A stretch of DNA of 64,000 nucleotides from CBDBIG01 sp965205845 [NCBI: bacterium] (GTDB lineage: Bacteria; SAR324). The stretch covers positions 124,001 to 188,000 of the forward strand of contig CBDBIG010000005.1 in assembly GCA_965205845.1 (NCBI GenBank), read 5' to 3'. Positions 40,737-50,342 of this stretch are shown here, one piece after another; the first letter of the stretch is position 1; every line of letters starts with the position of its first letter. The position numbers and the translations under genes were made by a program. The notes below the pieces were generated by a model. The model ran no database searches, was not told the DNA's origin, and saw nothing but the letters and a program-made list of their open reading frames with translations.

Positions 40737-41055
40737 GACGGTACTTTCATCCCTTTTTTGCCTGCGAAATAACATGGGCACTCATGACGGTACTTTCACC
40801 CCTTTTTTGCCTGCGAAATAACATGGGCACTCATGACGGTACTTTCACCCCTTTTTTGCCTGCGAAATAACATGGGCACTCATGAAGGTGCTTTCACCCT
40901 TTTTTGCCTGCGAAATAACATGGGCACTCATGAAGGTGCTTTCATCCCTTTTTTGCCTGCGAAATAACATGGGCACTCATGAAGGTGCTTTCATCCCTTT
41001 TTTGCCTGCGAAATAACATGGGCACTCATGAAGGTGCTTTCACCCTTTTTTGCCA
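40714..41055. repeat. seven-copy 49-bp array over the moaE start
   Basis: Units begin at 40714, 40763, 40812, 40861, 40909, 40958 and 41007 (one is 48 bp). Each carries the moaE start codon, its first codons and the upstream sequence. On the reverse strand every extra unit therefore makes a minicistron MSAHVISQAKKG followed by TGA. All six copies lie in the moaD-moaE interval and should be in the transcript ahead of moaE. Confidence 0.93.
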
Positions 41056-41096
41056 TAGTGTCCGCTTTGCACCATTCGCTATCACATCGCCAGCCT

Positions 41097-41339
41097 TTAG
41101 CCACCGCTTACTGGAGGAATAAAAGCCGTTTCTTGGTCTGCTAAAATAATTTGATCCGACTTGGCATAGGCGTGATCCACTGCCACCTGCAAACTTTGGT
41201 TCAGGCTTGCAAAATGCGGGTATTCTTTGGCAAATGCTTCAAGCAAGCGTTGCACAGTGACAGGTTCAACCACTTCTAACTCAATCCAGTCGCCCAGTGC
41301 TTCCTTAAGCATGGCAAAAAGTTCAACTCTAACGCGCAT
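41097..41339 (-). CDS. moaD: MoaD, molybdopterin synthase sulfur carrier
   Basis: 80 residues with a ubiquitin-like fold: MRVRVELFAMLKEALGDWIE, TVQRLLEAFAKEY, and an AFIPPVSGG end. The C-terminal Gly-Gly is adenylated by MoeB and turned into the thiocarboxylate that gives sulfur to the pterin. It precedes moaE in the reverse operon, with the 49-bp array between. The 5' end has been duplicated upstream. Confidence 0.92.
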   Translation of the reverse strand: MRVRVELFAMLKEALGDWIELEVVEPVTVQRLLEAFAKEYPHFASLNQSLQVAVDHAYAKSDQIILADQETAFIPPVSGG

Positions 41340-41456
41340 ACAACCCCTTACCCTGTGCTACGACAGGGGACCACTATCGCCCAGTGCTTCCTTAAGCATG
41401 GCAAAAAGTTCAACTCTAACGCGCATACAACCCCTTACCCTGTGCTACGACAGGGG
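41291..41456. repeat. 87-bp-spaced duplication of the moaD start
   Basis: A 79-bp segment containing the moaD start codon, first 16 codons and upstream region occurs at 41291-41369 and again at 41378-41456. The upstream copy starts at 41426 and encodes MRVRVELFAMLKEALGD then GPLS and a TAG stop, a 21-residue truncated MoaD. Confidence 0.9.
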
Positions 41457-41559
41457 GCCATTTGTTTTTCAAAAAAGTCCGTGCATCAAACCACCCGCCC
41501 GTGCCCCTAATAAGCGCGAGGCACCACGCAACCATGATGCCCCCTCGAGTGAAGGACAT

Positions 41560-43590
41560 TTATTGATAAAAGCTGCGCAACACCTTGGTTCGCCGTGGGT
41601 GTCGTAGTTTACGCAACGCCTTGGCTTCAATTTGGCGAATGCGTTCGCGAGTCACATCAAAATCTTGGCCTATCTCCTCAAGGGTATGGTCGCGCTTTTC
41701 ACCAATGCCAAAGCGCATACGCAATACCCGTTCCTCACGCTTGGTTAAAGAGGTGAGTATATTCCGCGTGCTCTCACGCAGGTTTTGGTTCATGGCACTT
41801 GAGTCGGGGGCATCCACATTGGTATCGGGAATAAAATCGCCAAGGTGAGAATCCTCTTCTTCTCCAATGGGAGTTTCCAAAGAGGTGGGTTCTTTGGCAA
41901 TTTGGAATACTTTGCGCACTTTTTCCAAAGGCATGGCAATCGTTTTTGAGATCTCCTCGGGAATGGGCTCGCGTCCAAGTTCTTGGACCAACTGGCGTGA
42001 GGTGCGCAAAATTTTATTCATCGTTTCAATCATGTGTACAGGTACGCGAATGGTGCGGCCTTGGTCTGCAATGGCGCGGGTAATGGCCTGGCGAATCCAC
42101 CATGTAGCATAGGTTGAAAACTTATAGCCGCGGCGATACTCAAACTTGTCAACCGCCTTCATCAGTCCAATATTGCCCTCTTGAATAAGGTCTAAAAATT
42201 GAAGACCTCGGTTGGTGTATTTTTTGGCAATACTGATGACCAAGCGCAAATTGGCTTCAGTCAATTGGCCTTTGGCGCGCCGTACCTTACGCTCGGAGCC
42301 CACCAATTGTTTAATTTCTTCATCAAAAGTACTGCGCTCCATTTCGGTTTGTTCAAGCAAGCGGACAATGCGCTGCTCGCTCATATACAACCGTTCCAAA
42401 AAACGCCTTGCCACGTGCGGTGGATGGCCGCATGCCTCTTCCAAGGCCTGTGCTTTTGCGGTAGAATTGAGGCCTTTGCTGGCCTCGTTCCATGTATCCA
42501 AAAGGGAATAGGCATCTGCTGGATTGCAGGCAATTTGCTTTCGTAAATTTTCCATGCTGCGGTTGGTACGGTAAATTTTGTCACGATGCTGCAGCATCAC
42601 GGCACACATGGCATCAATCTGCCGTGAATTGAAGTTAATGCTTTGGATGGTTTTTGCAATGATGCCTTGCAGCTCTCTAATGTTCTGTTTTTGCGCAGTC
42701 GAGGGGCGTTTTTTGGACCTTAATTTCAGAAAATTGTCGCGATGCGCCTCAACCGAATCAATCACATCCAATACCTTATCTAAAGCAAGGTCTTCTTCTT
42801 CGATAACGTTGTCGTCCTCATCCATCCCCGAGATGAGTTCTTGCACCTTAATTTTTTTTGCACGCAGACGCACGCTAATATCAATCAAATGCTGTGCCAC
42901 CAAAGGAGAACGTGCAAGCACTTCAATCATCTCGCGTTGCCCGTCCTCGATGCGTTTCGAAATTTCTACCTCTTCCTCGCGGTTTAGGAGTTTAATGTGT
43001 CCCATTTCACGCAGGTACATGCGCACAGGATCGTCGGTGCGTGTGTCGCTGGAAGCATCAACATCTGCCTCCTCGCCATCGCTTTCTTCAAGGGTTGGCG
43101 ATTTTCTGGGAATGGGTTTGCCGTCAGCATTTTGCACCTCAATATCTAAATGGATAAGGGCTGCATACAATTTGTCGACAATTTTGGTGCTTACGCCTTT
43201 AACGGGTAGGGTTTTTTCAATTTCTTCCAAAGACAAAAAGCCTTTTTCTCGTCCTAGGGCCAGCATTTTGAGAACGGCCGTATTGTCTTGGGTGCTCCCG
43301 TTTGCATGTTGCTCAGGCAAGGCAGCAATAAAGCGCACAATGCCATCCAATTTGGCATCCACAACACTCAATTTTTTGCCGGCACTAAGCGGTTTGCCTG
43401 GCTTCGTTTTGGTTTTTCTTTTTGTGCGCGGGCTATTTTTTTTGGTTGCAGTGGTTGCGGTTTTGCGAGCACGTTTGGGTTTAGCGGGGGTCGCTTTAAG
43501 CGTATTTACATCATTGGTGCTAGGGTCACTATGGCTGCTGCGGTTGCTAGGGGCTGGTCGTGCATTCATCATAAAGAACCAATCATCCAT
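41560..43590 (-). CDS. rpoD: RpoD, primary sigma-70 factor
   Basis: 676 residues. A Lys/Arg-rich N-terminal tail, region 1.2 ([20 protein letters not shown]), the non-conserved domain (residues about 230-400), region 2 ([40 protein letters not shown]), region 3 ([13 protein letters not shown]) and region 4 ([39 protein letters not shown]). The full set of regions marks the housekeeping sigma factor. No dnaG or rpsU lies beside it here; hom is upstream. Start at 43590 or 43572. Confidence 0.96.
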   Translation of the reverse strand: MDDWFFMMNARPAPSNRSSHSDPSTNDVNTLKATPAKPKRARKTATTATKKNSPRTKRKTKTKPGKPLSAGKKLSVVDAKLDGIVRFIAALPEQHANGSTQDNTAVLKMLALGREKGFLSLEEIEKTLPVKGVSTKIVDKLYAALIHLDIEVQNADGKPIPRKSPTLEESDGEEADVDASSDTRTDDPVRMYLREMGHIKLLNREEEVEISKRIEDGQREMIEVLARSPLVAQHLIDISVRLRAKKIKVQELISGMDEDDNVIEEEDLALDKVLDVIDSVEAHRDNFLKLRSKKRPSTAQKQNIRELQGIIAKTIQSINFNSRQIDAMCAVMLQHRDKIYRTNRSMENLRKQIACNPADAYSLLDTWNEASKGLNSTAKAQALEEACGHPPHVARRFLERLYMSEQRIVRLLEQTEMERSTFDEEIKQLVGSERKVRRAKGQLTEANLRLVISIAKKYTNRGLQFLDLIQEGNIGLMKAVDKFEYRRGYKFSTYATWWIRQAITRAIADQGRTIRVPVHMIETMNKILRTSRQLVQELGREPIPEEISKTIAMPLEKVRKVFQIAKEPTSLETPIGEEEDSHLGDFIPDTNVDAPDSSAMNQNLRESTRNILTSLTKREERVLRMRFGIGEKRDHTLEEIGQDFDVTRERIRQIEAKALRKLRHPRRTKVLRSFYQ

Positions 43591-43780
43591 TTTGTTGCAT
43601 GTAATTCAAAAGGGAAAACACGGCGAAGCGTGTCTTTTTAATGCCATTTTTGGGGTGGGGGGGGAGGCTACCTTTAAGAAACGTTAAGTACGAGACAATT
43701 TTCGTGAACCCACTCTCAAGTCGAGTACTATACAAAACAACTTCCCCAAAACACAAGGGTTTTTGTCATAGCCTTGTCCC

Positions 43781-45097
43781 TTATTCAAGCAGCATGGGCT
43801 CAATCCGCAACAACTGGGTAGCCTTGAGTATGAAGGGTTTGGGAGCGATTTCCTTTAAACTTTGGCTCACACTTTCTTCTTTGGCTAAATGGGTGGTTAC
43901 AATAATTTGGGCAGGTTGGTTGCTTTCATGGGTTTGCTCGGGTTGAATCATGGAGCGGATGCTAATGCCTCGACGGCCCATCACCTCTGTGATTTGTGCC
44001 AGCACTCCAGGTTCGTCCTTTACCTGAAACCGCAGATAGTAGGCACAGCACGCCTCCCCAATGGACATGGGGTGTCCTTGACCTTGTAGGGTGTAGAAGC
44101 TGTTTTTTAGGGTGCTGTGCCCTTGGGGGATCAAGCGAGCTTGGGCGGCTTCCACAATGTCTCCTGCTACCGAAACGCCAGTGGGTGCACCACCAGCACC
44201 TTGCCCATAAAGCAAAAGTGGGCCCACGTGCTTGCCTTTAAGATAGACGGCATTAAAAGCCTCATTAACAGAAGCAAGAGGGTGGCTTTTTGGGGTAAGC
44301 ACTGGGTGGACGCGTACCTCGGTGGTGTTTTGGCTTAAGCGCGCCACACCCAGCAGACGAATCGCATACCCCAGCTCACGGGCGTAGGTAATGTCGAGGG
44401 GGGTGATTTTGCGAATGCCTTCCTTGTAGACGGCAGAATAAGGAATGTGCTTGCCACTTGCCAAAGAAGCCAAAATGGTGAGCTTGTGCGCCGCATCAAA
44501 ACCATCCACATCAAAGGTAGGGTCTGCTTCGGCATAGCCGAGGTTTTGAGCACTTTTTAGGGCATCTTCAAAGCTCGCGTTCGTCTCGCTCATACTCCAC
44601 AAAATATAATTGGCCGTGCCATTTAAAATGCCAAAAATTTGCAGCGTATCATCGGCACACAGTGAATCGCTTAAGACACGCATTACGGGAACTCCGCCTG
44701 CCACTGCACCCTCTAAACCTAAAAAAGCTCTGTTTTGGGATGCTGCTTCAAACACCTCCTTACCCCGTTCAGCCAGCAAAGCCTTGTTGGCTGTAACCAC
44801 CGCTTTGTTGGCCTTTAAGGCAGAAATCACCAATTCCCCCGCCTCTTCCAACCCTCCCGCCACCTCCACAACCACGTCAAGGCTGGTATCTTCCAGTAAA
44901 TCGGCCGCCCGCGCAGAAATTTTCACCCCATCCAAGGGGATAGGGCGTTTTTTTTGAGGGTTGGCAACCACCACGCGTTCGAGGAGCAATTCAATGCCTA
45001 GGCGACGGCCGATCGCTTTTGCGCAATCACGCAAAGCCACCACGGTCCCGCAACCCACCACACCCATGCCATAAAACCCGAGGCGAATTTGTTTCAT
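43781..45097 (-). CDS. hom: homoserine dehydrogenase with ACT domain
   Basis: 438 residues. The NAD(P)-binding fold opens MKQIRLGFYGMGVVGCGTVV. VVVEVAGGLEEAGELV, VVTANKALLAERG, GLEGAVAGGVPVMRVL and the catalytic-domain YAEADPTFDVDGFDAAHKL follow. A C-terminal ACT-like domain (RFQVKDEPGVLAQITEVMGR) should bind threonine. It reduces aspartate semialdehyde to homoserine. Length is typical of the monofunctional enzyme. Confidence 0.95.
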   Translation of the reverse strand: MKQIRLGFYGMGVVGCGTVVALRDCAKAIGRRLGIELLLERVVVANPQKKRPIPLDGVKISARAADLLEDTSLDVVVEVAGGLEEAGELVISALKANKAVVTANKALLAERGKEVFEAASQNRAFLGLEGAVAGGVPVMRVLSDSLCADDTLQIFGILNGTANYILWSMSETNASFEDALKSAQNLGYAEADPTFDVDGFDAAHKLTILASLASGKHIPYSAVYKEGIRKITPLDITYARELGYAIRLLGVARLSQNTTEVRVHPVLTPKSHPLASVNEAFNAVYLKGKHVGPLLLYGQGAGGAPTGVSVAGDIVEAAQARLIPQGHSTLKNSFYTLQGQGHPMSIGEACCAYYLRFQVKDEPGVLAQITEVMGRRGISIRSMIQPEQTHESNQPAQIIVTTHLAKEESVSQSLKEIAPKPFILKATQLLRIEPMLLE

Positions 45098-45187
45098 GGC
45101 TTTTTTTTAAACTTTCTGATATGTGGTGTGCGTATTGCGTGGGTAACGTCCGTTCCGAAGCACAGAGTCCATGCAAATACGGGTGGC

Positions 45188-45454
45188 TTAGGCTATTTGC
45201 AAAAGCAAGCGTAAAGTAAGGCTTTCGAGCAACTGCAGTAAAAACAATGCCGCCACTGGGGACAGGTCGAAACCCCCAATTGAAGGGATAAGCTGCCTTA
45301 AAGGTTCAAGCACGGGATCGGTAAGGCGGCGCAGCAAGCTTACCAAAGGGTTTAACGGGTTGGGTTGAACCCATGACATAAGCACGCGAGCGATGAGAAG
45401 GACGCTGTAAATTTTAAAGGCAACGCGTACGACATCAAACAAAAGCCAAGTCAT
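45188..45454 (-). CDS. yggT: YggT family membrane protein
   Basis: 88 residues from the ATG at 45454. Two hydrophobic segments flank the family motif: VLLIARVLMSWVQPNPLNPL, then LLRRLTDPVLEPLRQLIPSI and DLSPVAALFLLQLLESLTLR. YggT proteins are inner-membrane proteins often next to yggS, as here (yggS lies just upstream, gap 64 bp). It has one YggT repeat, half the size of the E. coli protein. Linked to osmotic adaptation and division in other bacteria. Confidence 0.9.
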   Translation of the reverse strand: MTWLLFDVVRVAFKIYSVLLIARVLMSWVQPNPLNPLVSLLRRLTDPVLEPLRQLIPSIGGFDLSPVAALFLLQLLESLTLRLLLQIA

Positions 45455-45518
45455 GTTTATTTTAATGCTCTGTGTGTGGTGAGTGCAGCTAAGGGGGGGG
45501 CAAAAAATTGAAGCGGTT

Positions 45519-46268
45519 TTAAGTTCGATGTCCAAAAATCGCTTGACCAATACGTACCAAGGTTGATCCTTCTGCAATCGCCCATTCTAAATCATCCGAC
45601 ATCCCCATGGAAAGCGTAGCAAAATCGGACCCAAGATGGAAGCGTTCACGTAGTTCTCGTAAAGATTTTTGTACCTCGGCAAAAATCGTCCGTGTGGGTT
45701 TTTCCCCCAAATTTGATGGTGGGATACACATAAGCCCTTGTAGCCGCAATCTGGGTAGCATTTGCACGTTTTCCACCAATTGCTCGAGGGCGTCCCAGTG
45801 GTCAACCCCTGATTTGCTCTTTTCGCCGCTGTAATTGACTTGAATTAATACTGCCAAAGGAACTTGTTGGGTGTGTTGTTGCGCATCCAAAACTTGGGCT
45901 AAGCGCAACGTATCTACCGAGTGGAGGAGGGAAAATTTTTCCTTTACATGTTTGGCTTTATTGGTTTGCAAATGGCCCACCATATGCCACTGAATGGGTG
46001 ATTGTGGGGCATCTTGGAGCAGCCTTTCCAGCGTATGAATTTTATCCAGTGCCTCTTGCACACGGTTTTCGCCAAACGTGGTCTGCCCGTGCTGGAACGC
46101 CGCCCATACGGCGTCGGCGGGTTTGGTTTTGCTAATCGCCACCAGTTGGGTACTTTTTGCGCTGCGCTGCGCTTGCAAACTGGCATTGGCCATCCGTTCG
46201 CGTACCCGCTTTAAGCCTTCGCCCACCCGGGTAAGCCAATAGGTTTGCATGGTTGAAAGGCTAGGCAT
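45519..46268 (-). CDS. yggS: YggS-type pyridoxal phosphate homeostasis protein
   Basis: 249 residues. LVAISKTKPADAVWAAFQHG (PLP lysine), TFGENRVQEALDKI, WHMVGHLQTNKAKHV, LLHSVDTLRLAQVL, IQVNYSGEKSKSGV, GLMCIPP and LSMGMSDDLEWAIAEGSTLV RIG are all family motifs. It is a single-domain TIM barrel that buffers pyridoxal phosphate. The ATG at 46268 was chosen 3 bp after the preceding stop; an upstream GTG at 46283 overlaps that gene. Confidence 0.94.
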   Translation of the reverse strand: MPSLSTMQTYWLTRVGEGLKRVRERMANASLQAQRSAKSTQLVAISKTKPADAVWAAFQHGQTTFGENRVQEALDKIHTLERLLQDAPQSPIQWHMVGHLQTNKAKHVKEKFSLLHSVDTLRLAQVLDAQQHTQQVPLAVLIQVNYSGEKSKSGVDHWDALEQLVENVQMLPRLRLQGLMCIPPSNLGEKPTRTIFAEVQKSLRELRERFHLGSDFATLSMGMSDDLEWAIAEGSTLVRIGQAIFGHRT

Positions 46269-46270
46269 GA

Positions 46271-46972
46271 CTATTGCTTCCACAGCCCTTGTTTGGTTTT
46301 GCGAGCACGGTTTTCGGCACGCACGAATGCCTCATGATGTACCCCTTTCGCTTTTGACTGTACATAAAAACTCCATCCCTTGCGTACGATCCAAAGGTTA
46401 ATATTTTGCTGGTCGTGCACCAGCATGCCCACAACCCTTTTGCTGCCCGCGGGTAGGGTGAAAAGCACTTGTATCTGCTGGTTCTCAAGGCGTTTGCTTA
46501 CCCGATAAATCACCGTTTTACGCAGCCATTTAGCAAAAGCAGGGCTGGCATGCCCAGCGGATTGAGAAGGTGCAATGTATTGTAGCCACACGCGAATCCA
46601 TTGCCGTTTGTCGTTGCGGTTGCTGAGGGTTATGCGCGAGGCCAGTTCTTGATACGCGGTGCGGTTATTGATCCAGATCCACACAGCATTCGAACGGCGC
46701 ATTTGGGCGAGCACACCCGTCATTTCGCCACTTTTTGGATCCTTCTTACTCCAGCGCAAGTGCCAGTGCTTTTCAAGCAAGTTTGCAATGAGCGGTCGAT
46801 GGTAATGATAAGCACTCGTTTTCTGATCAAAATGCCCGCCGTGAATATCCAATTTGCCAGGGTTGCCCCAGCTGGTAGAGGCGCAAAAAAACACCCCCCA
46901 ACAACTTAGCAAAGGCAGAAAAATTTGTGCTGCGAAGCGGTGCTGCATTGTGTCAAAATTTTTGTGAAACAA
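46271..46972 (-). CDS. exported SNase-like protein with YHYH motif
   Basis: 233 residues with a signal peptide (LPLLSCWGVFFCASTSWG). It continues KLDIHGGHFDQKTSAYHYHR, a motif found in some secreted nuclease-related proteins. The C-terminal half has the staphylococcal-nuclease-like layout (GEMTGVLAQM, LWIVRKGWSFYV, ARKTKQGLWKQ). The usual DGDT and IRLxGIDAPE catalytic motifs are missing, so it is probably not an active nuclease. Likely co-transcribed with yggS. Confidence 0.6.
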   Translation of the reverse strand: MFHKNFDTMQHRFAAQIFLPLLSCWGVFFCASTSWGNPGKLDIHGGHFDQKTSAYHYHRPLIANLLEKHWHLRWSKKDPKSGEMTGVLAQMRRSNAVWIWINNRTAYQELASRITLSNRNDKRQWIRVWLQYIAPSQSAGHASPAFAKWLRKTVIYRVSKRLENQQIQVLFTLPAGSKRVVGMLVHDQQNINLWIVRKGWSFYVQSKAKGVHHEAFVRAENRARKTKQGLWKQ

Positions 46973-46984
46973 GGGGTAAAGGGC

Positions 46985-48301
46985 TTATTTTTTTTGGAAT
47001 TCAACCAAAATTCGGTTCGCAGAAATGCCGCTAACCTGCAAAAAACCACCGGAGACAGCCATACCATGGATAGCATCGGCCAATTTGCTCGACGGCGAGG
47101 TACTCCACGCCTCAAGTACCACTTGATTGTTTAAAAATGAGCGCTGGCTGACCCTTTTAACCCCCTTTACCCGATTGGCCAAAATGCGCCTCGCAGTGGC
47201 TGCTTGATCGAGACGGATGCTGCTAATTTCAATTTCGACGCGACTACCCCCCTGTTTTTCAGAAATCCACGCATAGGTAACCTGACCTGCTACCGATTGC
47301 AGGAGCTTTTCGGTGGCATTCCCAAAAGCGGCCAAAATGGCTTGGCTTTCACGGGAATCCTTGCCATAGCCTAAAGCCACTTCTGCAGCAATGACCTGCC
47401 CGTTATCCACGCGGAGTACGTCGGCACCCACCGTGGCTTCATAGACGTAGACTGCACCTTGTTGGGTGGGTTTGCCCAGTTGGTTTTCACCGATAAACAA
47501 AAGCTCTACCCCTTGTTTACTGGCCGCAGCCAACAAGGCACTTCGCTGATGAGGGGTATTTTGGTTCAGGTCGACCAAGATAAAACCTTGTTTGATAAGT
47601 TTTTTGCGTAAAATGCGCTCAACGGGGCGAAAGTAATCCTCTTTGGCATTCGATTGGATGGCCATGAGCATCCGCGGTCGTCCCACCCGTTCATACAGGC
47701 TGCTGAGGGAGGCACCCACCTCGTCCACAAAGGCTTGGGGCGAGGTTGTGGCACGAAGCGCCACTTCGTACACATTGTCCGTACGTTTTTCACTGATTAT
47801 CTCATAGCTTTTGACAAAGCCTTTGGTTTTCGTCAAGATTTCATCACGTACCAAAGAAAAATTTTGCACCTCGGTTTCCGAACTTAAAGCCACACCGCTT
47901 ACTTGCTGTACAGCATCGCGAAAGGCTGCCTCCAAAGCCTCCTCTTTTGAGCGAGCAGGGTCTTTGGCATACCAAGGGGCCAATCCGCGGGCATCCACCA
48001 CGCTAATTGCAGGGAGAACGGTCCGCTGGGTGCTGTGGTCACCCTGGCGTTGCCACACGCGGCCCTCACGCTGCGCTTTAAGTTTAAGCAATTCCTCTGT
48101 TGCGCTTAAAGGGGCATCGTCTTGATTTTGATTGCCCGCCGCTTGGATGCTTTTCTTTTGCAGTAAAATCTCGGTGGCGGTTTGCCCATAGACTATGCTG
48201 GCAAAACAGCACAGGGCGAGCAAAAACCCAAGGCTGGTACGCCCGTGCGAGAGGCATAAAAACCGGGGACAAACGCACATACAAAAAGGACGAAACATCA
48301 A
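46985..48301 (-). CDS. exported protein with FlgT-N/LPP20-like domain
   Basis: 438 residues. Signal peptide LGFLLALCCFASIVYGQ. After a charged linker, AFRDAVQQVSGVALSSETEV then NFSLVRDEILTKTKGFVKSY and EIISEKRTDNVYEVALRATT is typical of the FlgT N-terminal/LPP20 fold. A middle AWISEKQGGSRVEIEISSIR and C-terminal VKRVSQRSFLNNQVVLEAWS follow, perhaps a second such domain. Role in the periplasm or flagellar base is possible but not proven. Confidence 0.65.
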   Translation of the reverse strand: MMFRPFCMCVCPRFLCLSHGRTSLGFLLALCCFASIVYGQTATEILLQKKSIQAAGNQNQDDAPLSATEELLKLKAQREGRVWQRQGDHSTQRTVLPAISVVDARGLAPWYAKDPARSKEEALEAAFRDAVQQVSGVALSSETEVQNFSLVRDEILTKTKGFVKSYEIISEKRTDNVYEVALRATTSPQAFVDEVGASLSSLYERVGRPRMLMAIQSNAKEDYFRPVERILRKKLIKQGFILVDLNQNTPHQRSALLAAASKQGVELLFIGENQLGKPTQQGAVYVYEATVGADVLRVDNGQVIAAEVALGYGKDSRESQAILAAFGNATEKLLQSVAGQVTYAWISEKQGGSRVEIEISSIRLDQAATARRILANRVKGVKRVSQRSFLNNQVVLEAWSTSPSSKLADAIHGMAVSGGFLQVSGISANRILVEFQKK

Positions 48302-48459
48302 ATAAAACCCCCTATTTTAAGCACCAAAGCATGGGATATACCTATTTTTGAACGGTTTTTGTGTACAGCCCTCACACCCCAGGGAAAACCGCCTTGTTGT
48401 CGTGTTTTGTGTCGAAAAAGTACGCTAAAGCCAATCTTAACCCATTAAAAAACAACCTG

Positions 48460-49050
48460 CTAAACGGGGGTGGGCAATTCCCCATGGGAGTGGGGCAAGG
48501 CTTCTTCTTCGCTGGTAGGCAAAGGAATGGCACGAAACTTGGTTTTTTCGTTTTCTTGATGCGCATCGCGCAAAAGATCACGCGTGTAGTCGAAGCGATC
48601 GCGGCTGCTGTGCGTCATAGAGATAATCCCCGTGTCCATCCGAATGGCATCTTTGGGGCAGGCCTCCACGCACAATCCGCAAAAAACACAGCGCAGCTCG
48701 TCGATATCAAACACCACAGGGTATTTTTCGACCGACTTGTCGGGGGACTCCCCAGCCTCGATGTGAATGCACTTGGCAGGGCATACCTCCTCGCACATGT
48801 AGCAGGCTACACATTTAATAAAGCCATCCTCGCGCATGGTTAAGCGGTGACGCCCACGGTAGCGCGGGGCAACACGGCGGGTTTCTTCAGGGTATTGAAC
48901 GGTAACCACACTGCGCTTGCCGAGGATGTTGCGAAAAAAATGGCGCATCGTAACGCGCAAGCCAGCCAGCACGGCAGGCAAAAACATCCGCTGTAAAAAC
49001 CCTTCGCTGCGATCAACAATCCTTACCTTGGGTGGGCGATTTTGTGCCAT
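48460..49050 (-). CDS. nuoI: NuoI, complex I subunit with two [4Fe-4S] clusters
   Basis: 196 residues. The two ferredoxin motifs CVACYMCEEVCP and CVFCGLCVEACP supply eight cysteines for clusters N6a and N6b. RRVAPRYRGRHRLTMREDG and GIISMTHSSRDRFDYTRDLL are typical. It carries electrons in the peripheral arm of NADH:quinone oxidoreductase. It follows nuoH after 44 bp, but nuoJ-N are not downstream. Confidence 0.96.
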   Translation of the reverse strand: MAQNRPPKVRIVDRSEGFLQRMFLPAVLAGLRVTMRHFFRNILGKRSVVTVQYPEETRRVAPRYRGRHRLTMREDGFIKCVACYMCEEVCPAKCIHIEAGESPDKSVEKYPVVFDIDELRCVFCGLCVEACPKDAIRMDTGIISMTHSSRDRFDYTRDLLRDAHQENEKTKFRAIPLPTSEEEALPHSHGELPTPV

Positions 49051-49094
49051 AATGAACCAATCTCGGGTGCCTTATGATAAGGGTACAACAACAA

Positions 49095-50180
49095 TTAGCC
49101 AACCCACAACAGGACTATCGCAGTGATGGCCACATTGGCAAGGGCTAAGGGTAGCATGCGCTTCCAACCGAGTGCCATGGTTTGATCAAAGCGAAAACGG
49201 GGCAGGGTCCAGCGCAAAATAATGACAAGCCAGCATAGCACCACCGTTTTGGTGGCGAAAGCACCAACCTGCAGCAAAAACACCAACAGGCGGGGTAGAG
49301 GTAGAAAAAATTCTGCCAAGCGAAACCCATCGGGATGGAGCCACGGAATGTGGTACGCCCCCAAAAACAAGGTGGTCACCAAGCCGCCAAGTCCGACCAC
49401 ACCCACATACTCACCCAGCATAAATGCCGACCAGCGCATGCCGGAGTATTCCAAAAAATAGCCTGCCACAATCTCCGACTCCCCTTCGGGGGCATCGAAA
49501 GGTTGGCGCTTAAGTTCGGCCAACATGGCGGTGAAAAACATAAAAAAAGCAAGGGGTTGGGTAAAAATCCCCCATTTTGGAATAAGACCGTTTAGCCAAT
49601 ACTCCCCTTGTTGTCTGGCGATATCGCTGACCGTAACCGACCCATACACCATAAACAAACCCACCAGGGAGAGGCCTAAAAACACCTCGTAAGAGAGCAT
49701 TTGCGCAGAAGCACGCGCCGCACCCAAAATGGCAAATTTGTTGTTGGAACTCCAGCCCGCGAGGACCGCACCGTAGACCCCTAGCGAAGTGACAGCCAAT
49801 ACCAACAAAATGCCAATGTTCACATCGGCAATTTGAAACTTAATCCCATTCCATGGCGAGGCAAATGGAATAACCGACCAAATCACCATTGCTGCAAACA
49901 AGGTGAAAAAAGGCGCAATGGCAAACACAACGCGGTTTGCCCCTGCAGGAATAAAATCTTCTTTAAAGATGGATTTAATCCCATCCGCCGCAATATGCAA
50001 TATGCCATGCCCACGATAAGGCCCCAGATTGGCGCGATTAGGTCCAATGCGGTCTTGCACTGCGCTCATCCACTTGCGCTCCATCAAGGTTAGGAGGGTG
50101 CCAACCGCCATCACAAAACCTAAAACGATCAGCGCAACTTTAATCAGTGATTGAACGATTGGGTTGAGTAATATGTCCAT
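49095..50180 (-). CDS. nuoH: NuoH, complex I quinone-site membrane subunit
   Basis: 361 residues, eight hydrophobic segments. Family hallmarks: TLMERKWMSAVQDRIGPNRA, GILHIAADGIKSIFKEDFIP, FAIAPFFTLFAAMVIWSVIP, GWSSNNKFAILGAARASAQM, SYEVFLGLSLVG, ELKRQPFDAPEGESEIVAGY and LRWTLPRFRFDQTMALGWK. It forms part of the quinone channel. No nuoG lies upstream within the window, so the nuo genes are scattered. Confidence 0.97.
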   Translation of the reverse strand: MDILLNPIVQSLIKVALIVLGFVMAVGTLLTLMERKWMSAVQDRIGPNRANLGPYRGHGILHIAADGIKSIFKEDFIPAGANRVVFAIAPFFTLFAAMVIWSVIPFASPWNGIKFQIADVNIGILLVLAVTSLGVYGAVLAGWSSNNKFAILGAARASAQMLSYEVFLGLSLVGLFMVYGSVTVSDIARQQGEYWLNGLIPKWGIFTQPLAFFMFFTAMLAELKRQPFDAPEGESEIVAGYFLEYSGMRWSAFMLGEYVGVVGLGGLVTTLFLGAYHIPWLHPDGFRLAEFFLPLPRLLVFLLQVGAFATKTVVLCWLVIILRWTLPRFRFDQTMALGWKRMLPLALANVAITAIVLLWVG

Positions 50181-50307
50181 CAGGACCTCTTGCGTTGTTT
50201 ATTATTAAATACCAACCCAGCTTTAACCATGCCGCCGTGTAGCGCGACAGGTAACGAGGACCATCGCGCACTGCCCACAGTAAAAACACCCCAGGCACCG
50301 GACCCAT
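50140..50307 (-). CDS. possible small ORF overlapping the nuoH start
   Basis: 55 residues: MGPVPGVFLLWAVRDGPRYL, then SRYTAAWLKLGWYLIINNAR. It is aromatic- and Arg-rich and overlaps the nuoH start by about 40 bp in another frame. It may be the end of a decayed gene or a coupled leader. Weak evidence. Confidence 0.25.
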   Translation of the reverse strand: MGPVPGVFLLWAVRDGPRYLSRYTAAWLKLGWYLIINNARGPDGHITQPNRSITD

Positions 50308-50342
50308 GCTAGCACATTTATCTCAGGCATAGGGTGGCTTTT

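Noticed and set aside
40714-41055. 49-bp array considered as a CRISPR.
   Set aside because: Units follow one another with no unique spacers, and no cas gene lies nearby. The same holds for the 11-, 22-, 24- and 283-bp arrays.
46271-46972. Active thermonuclease.
   Set aside because: Overall SNase-like layout, but the acidic and arginine catalytic motifs are not visible.
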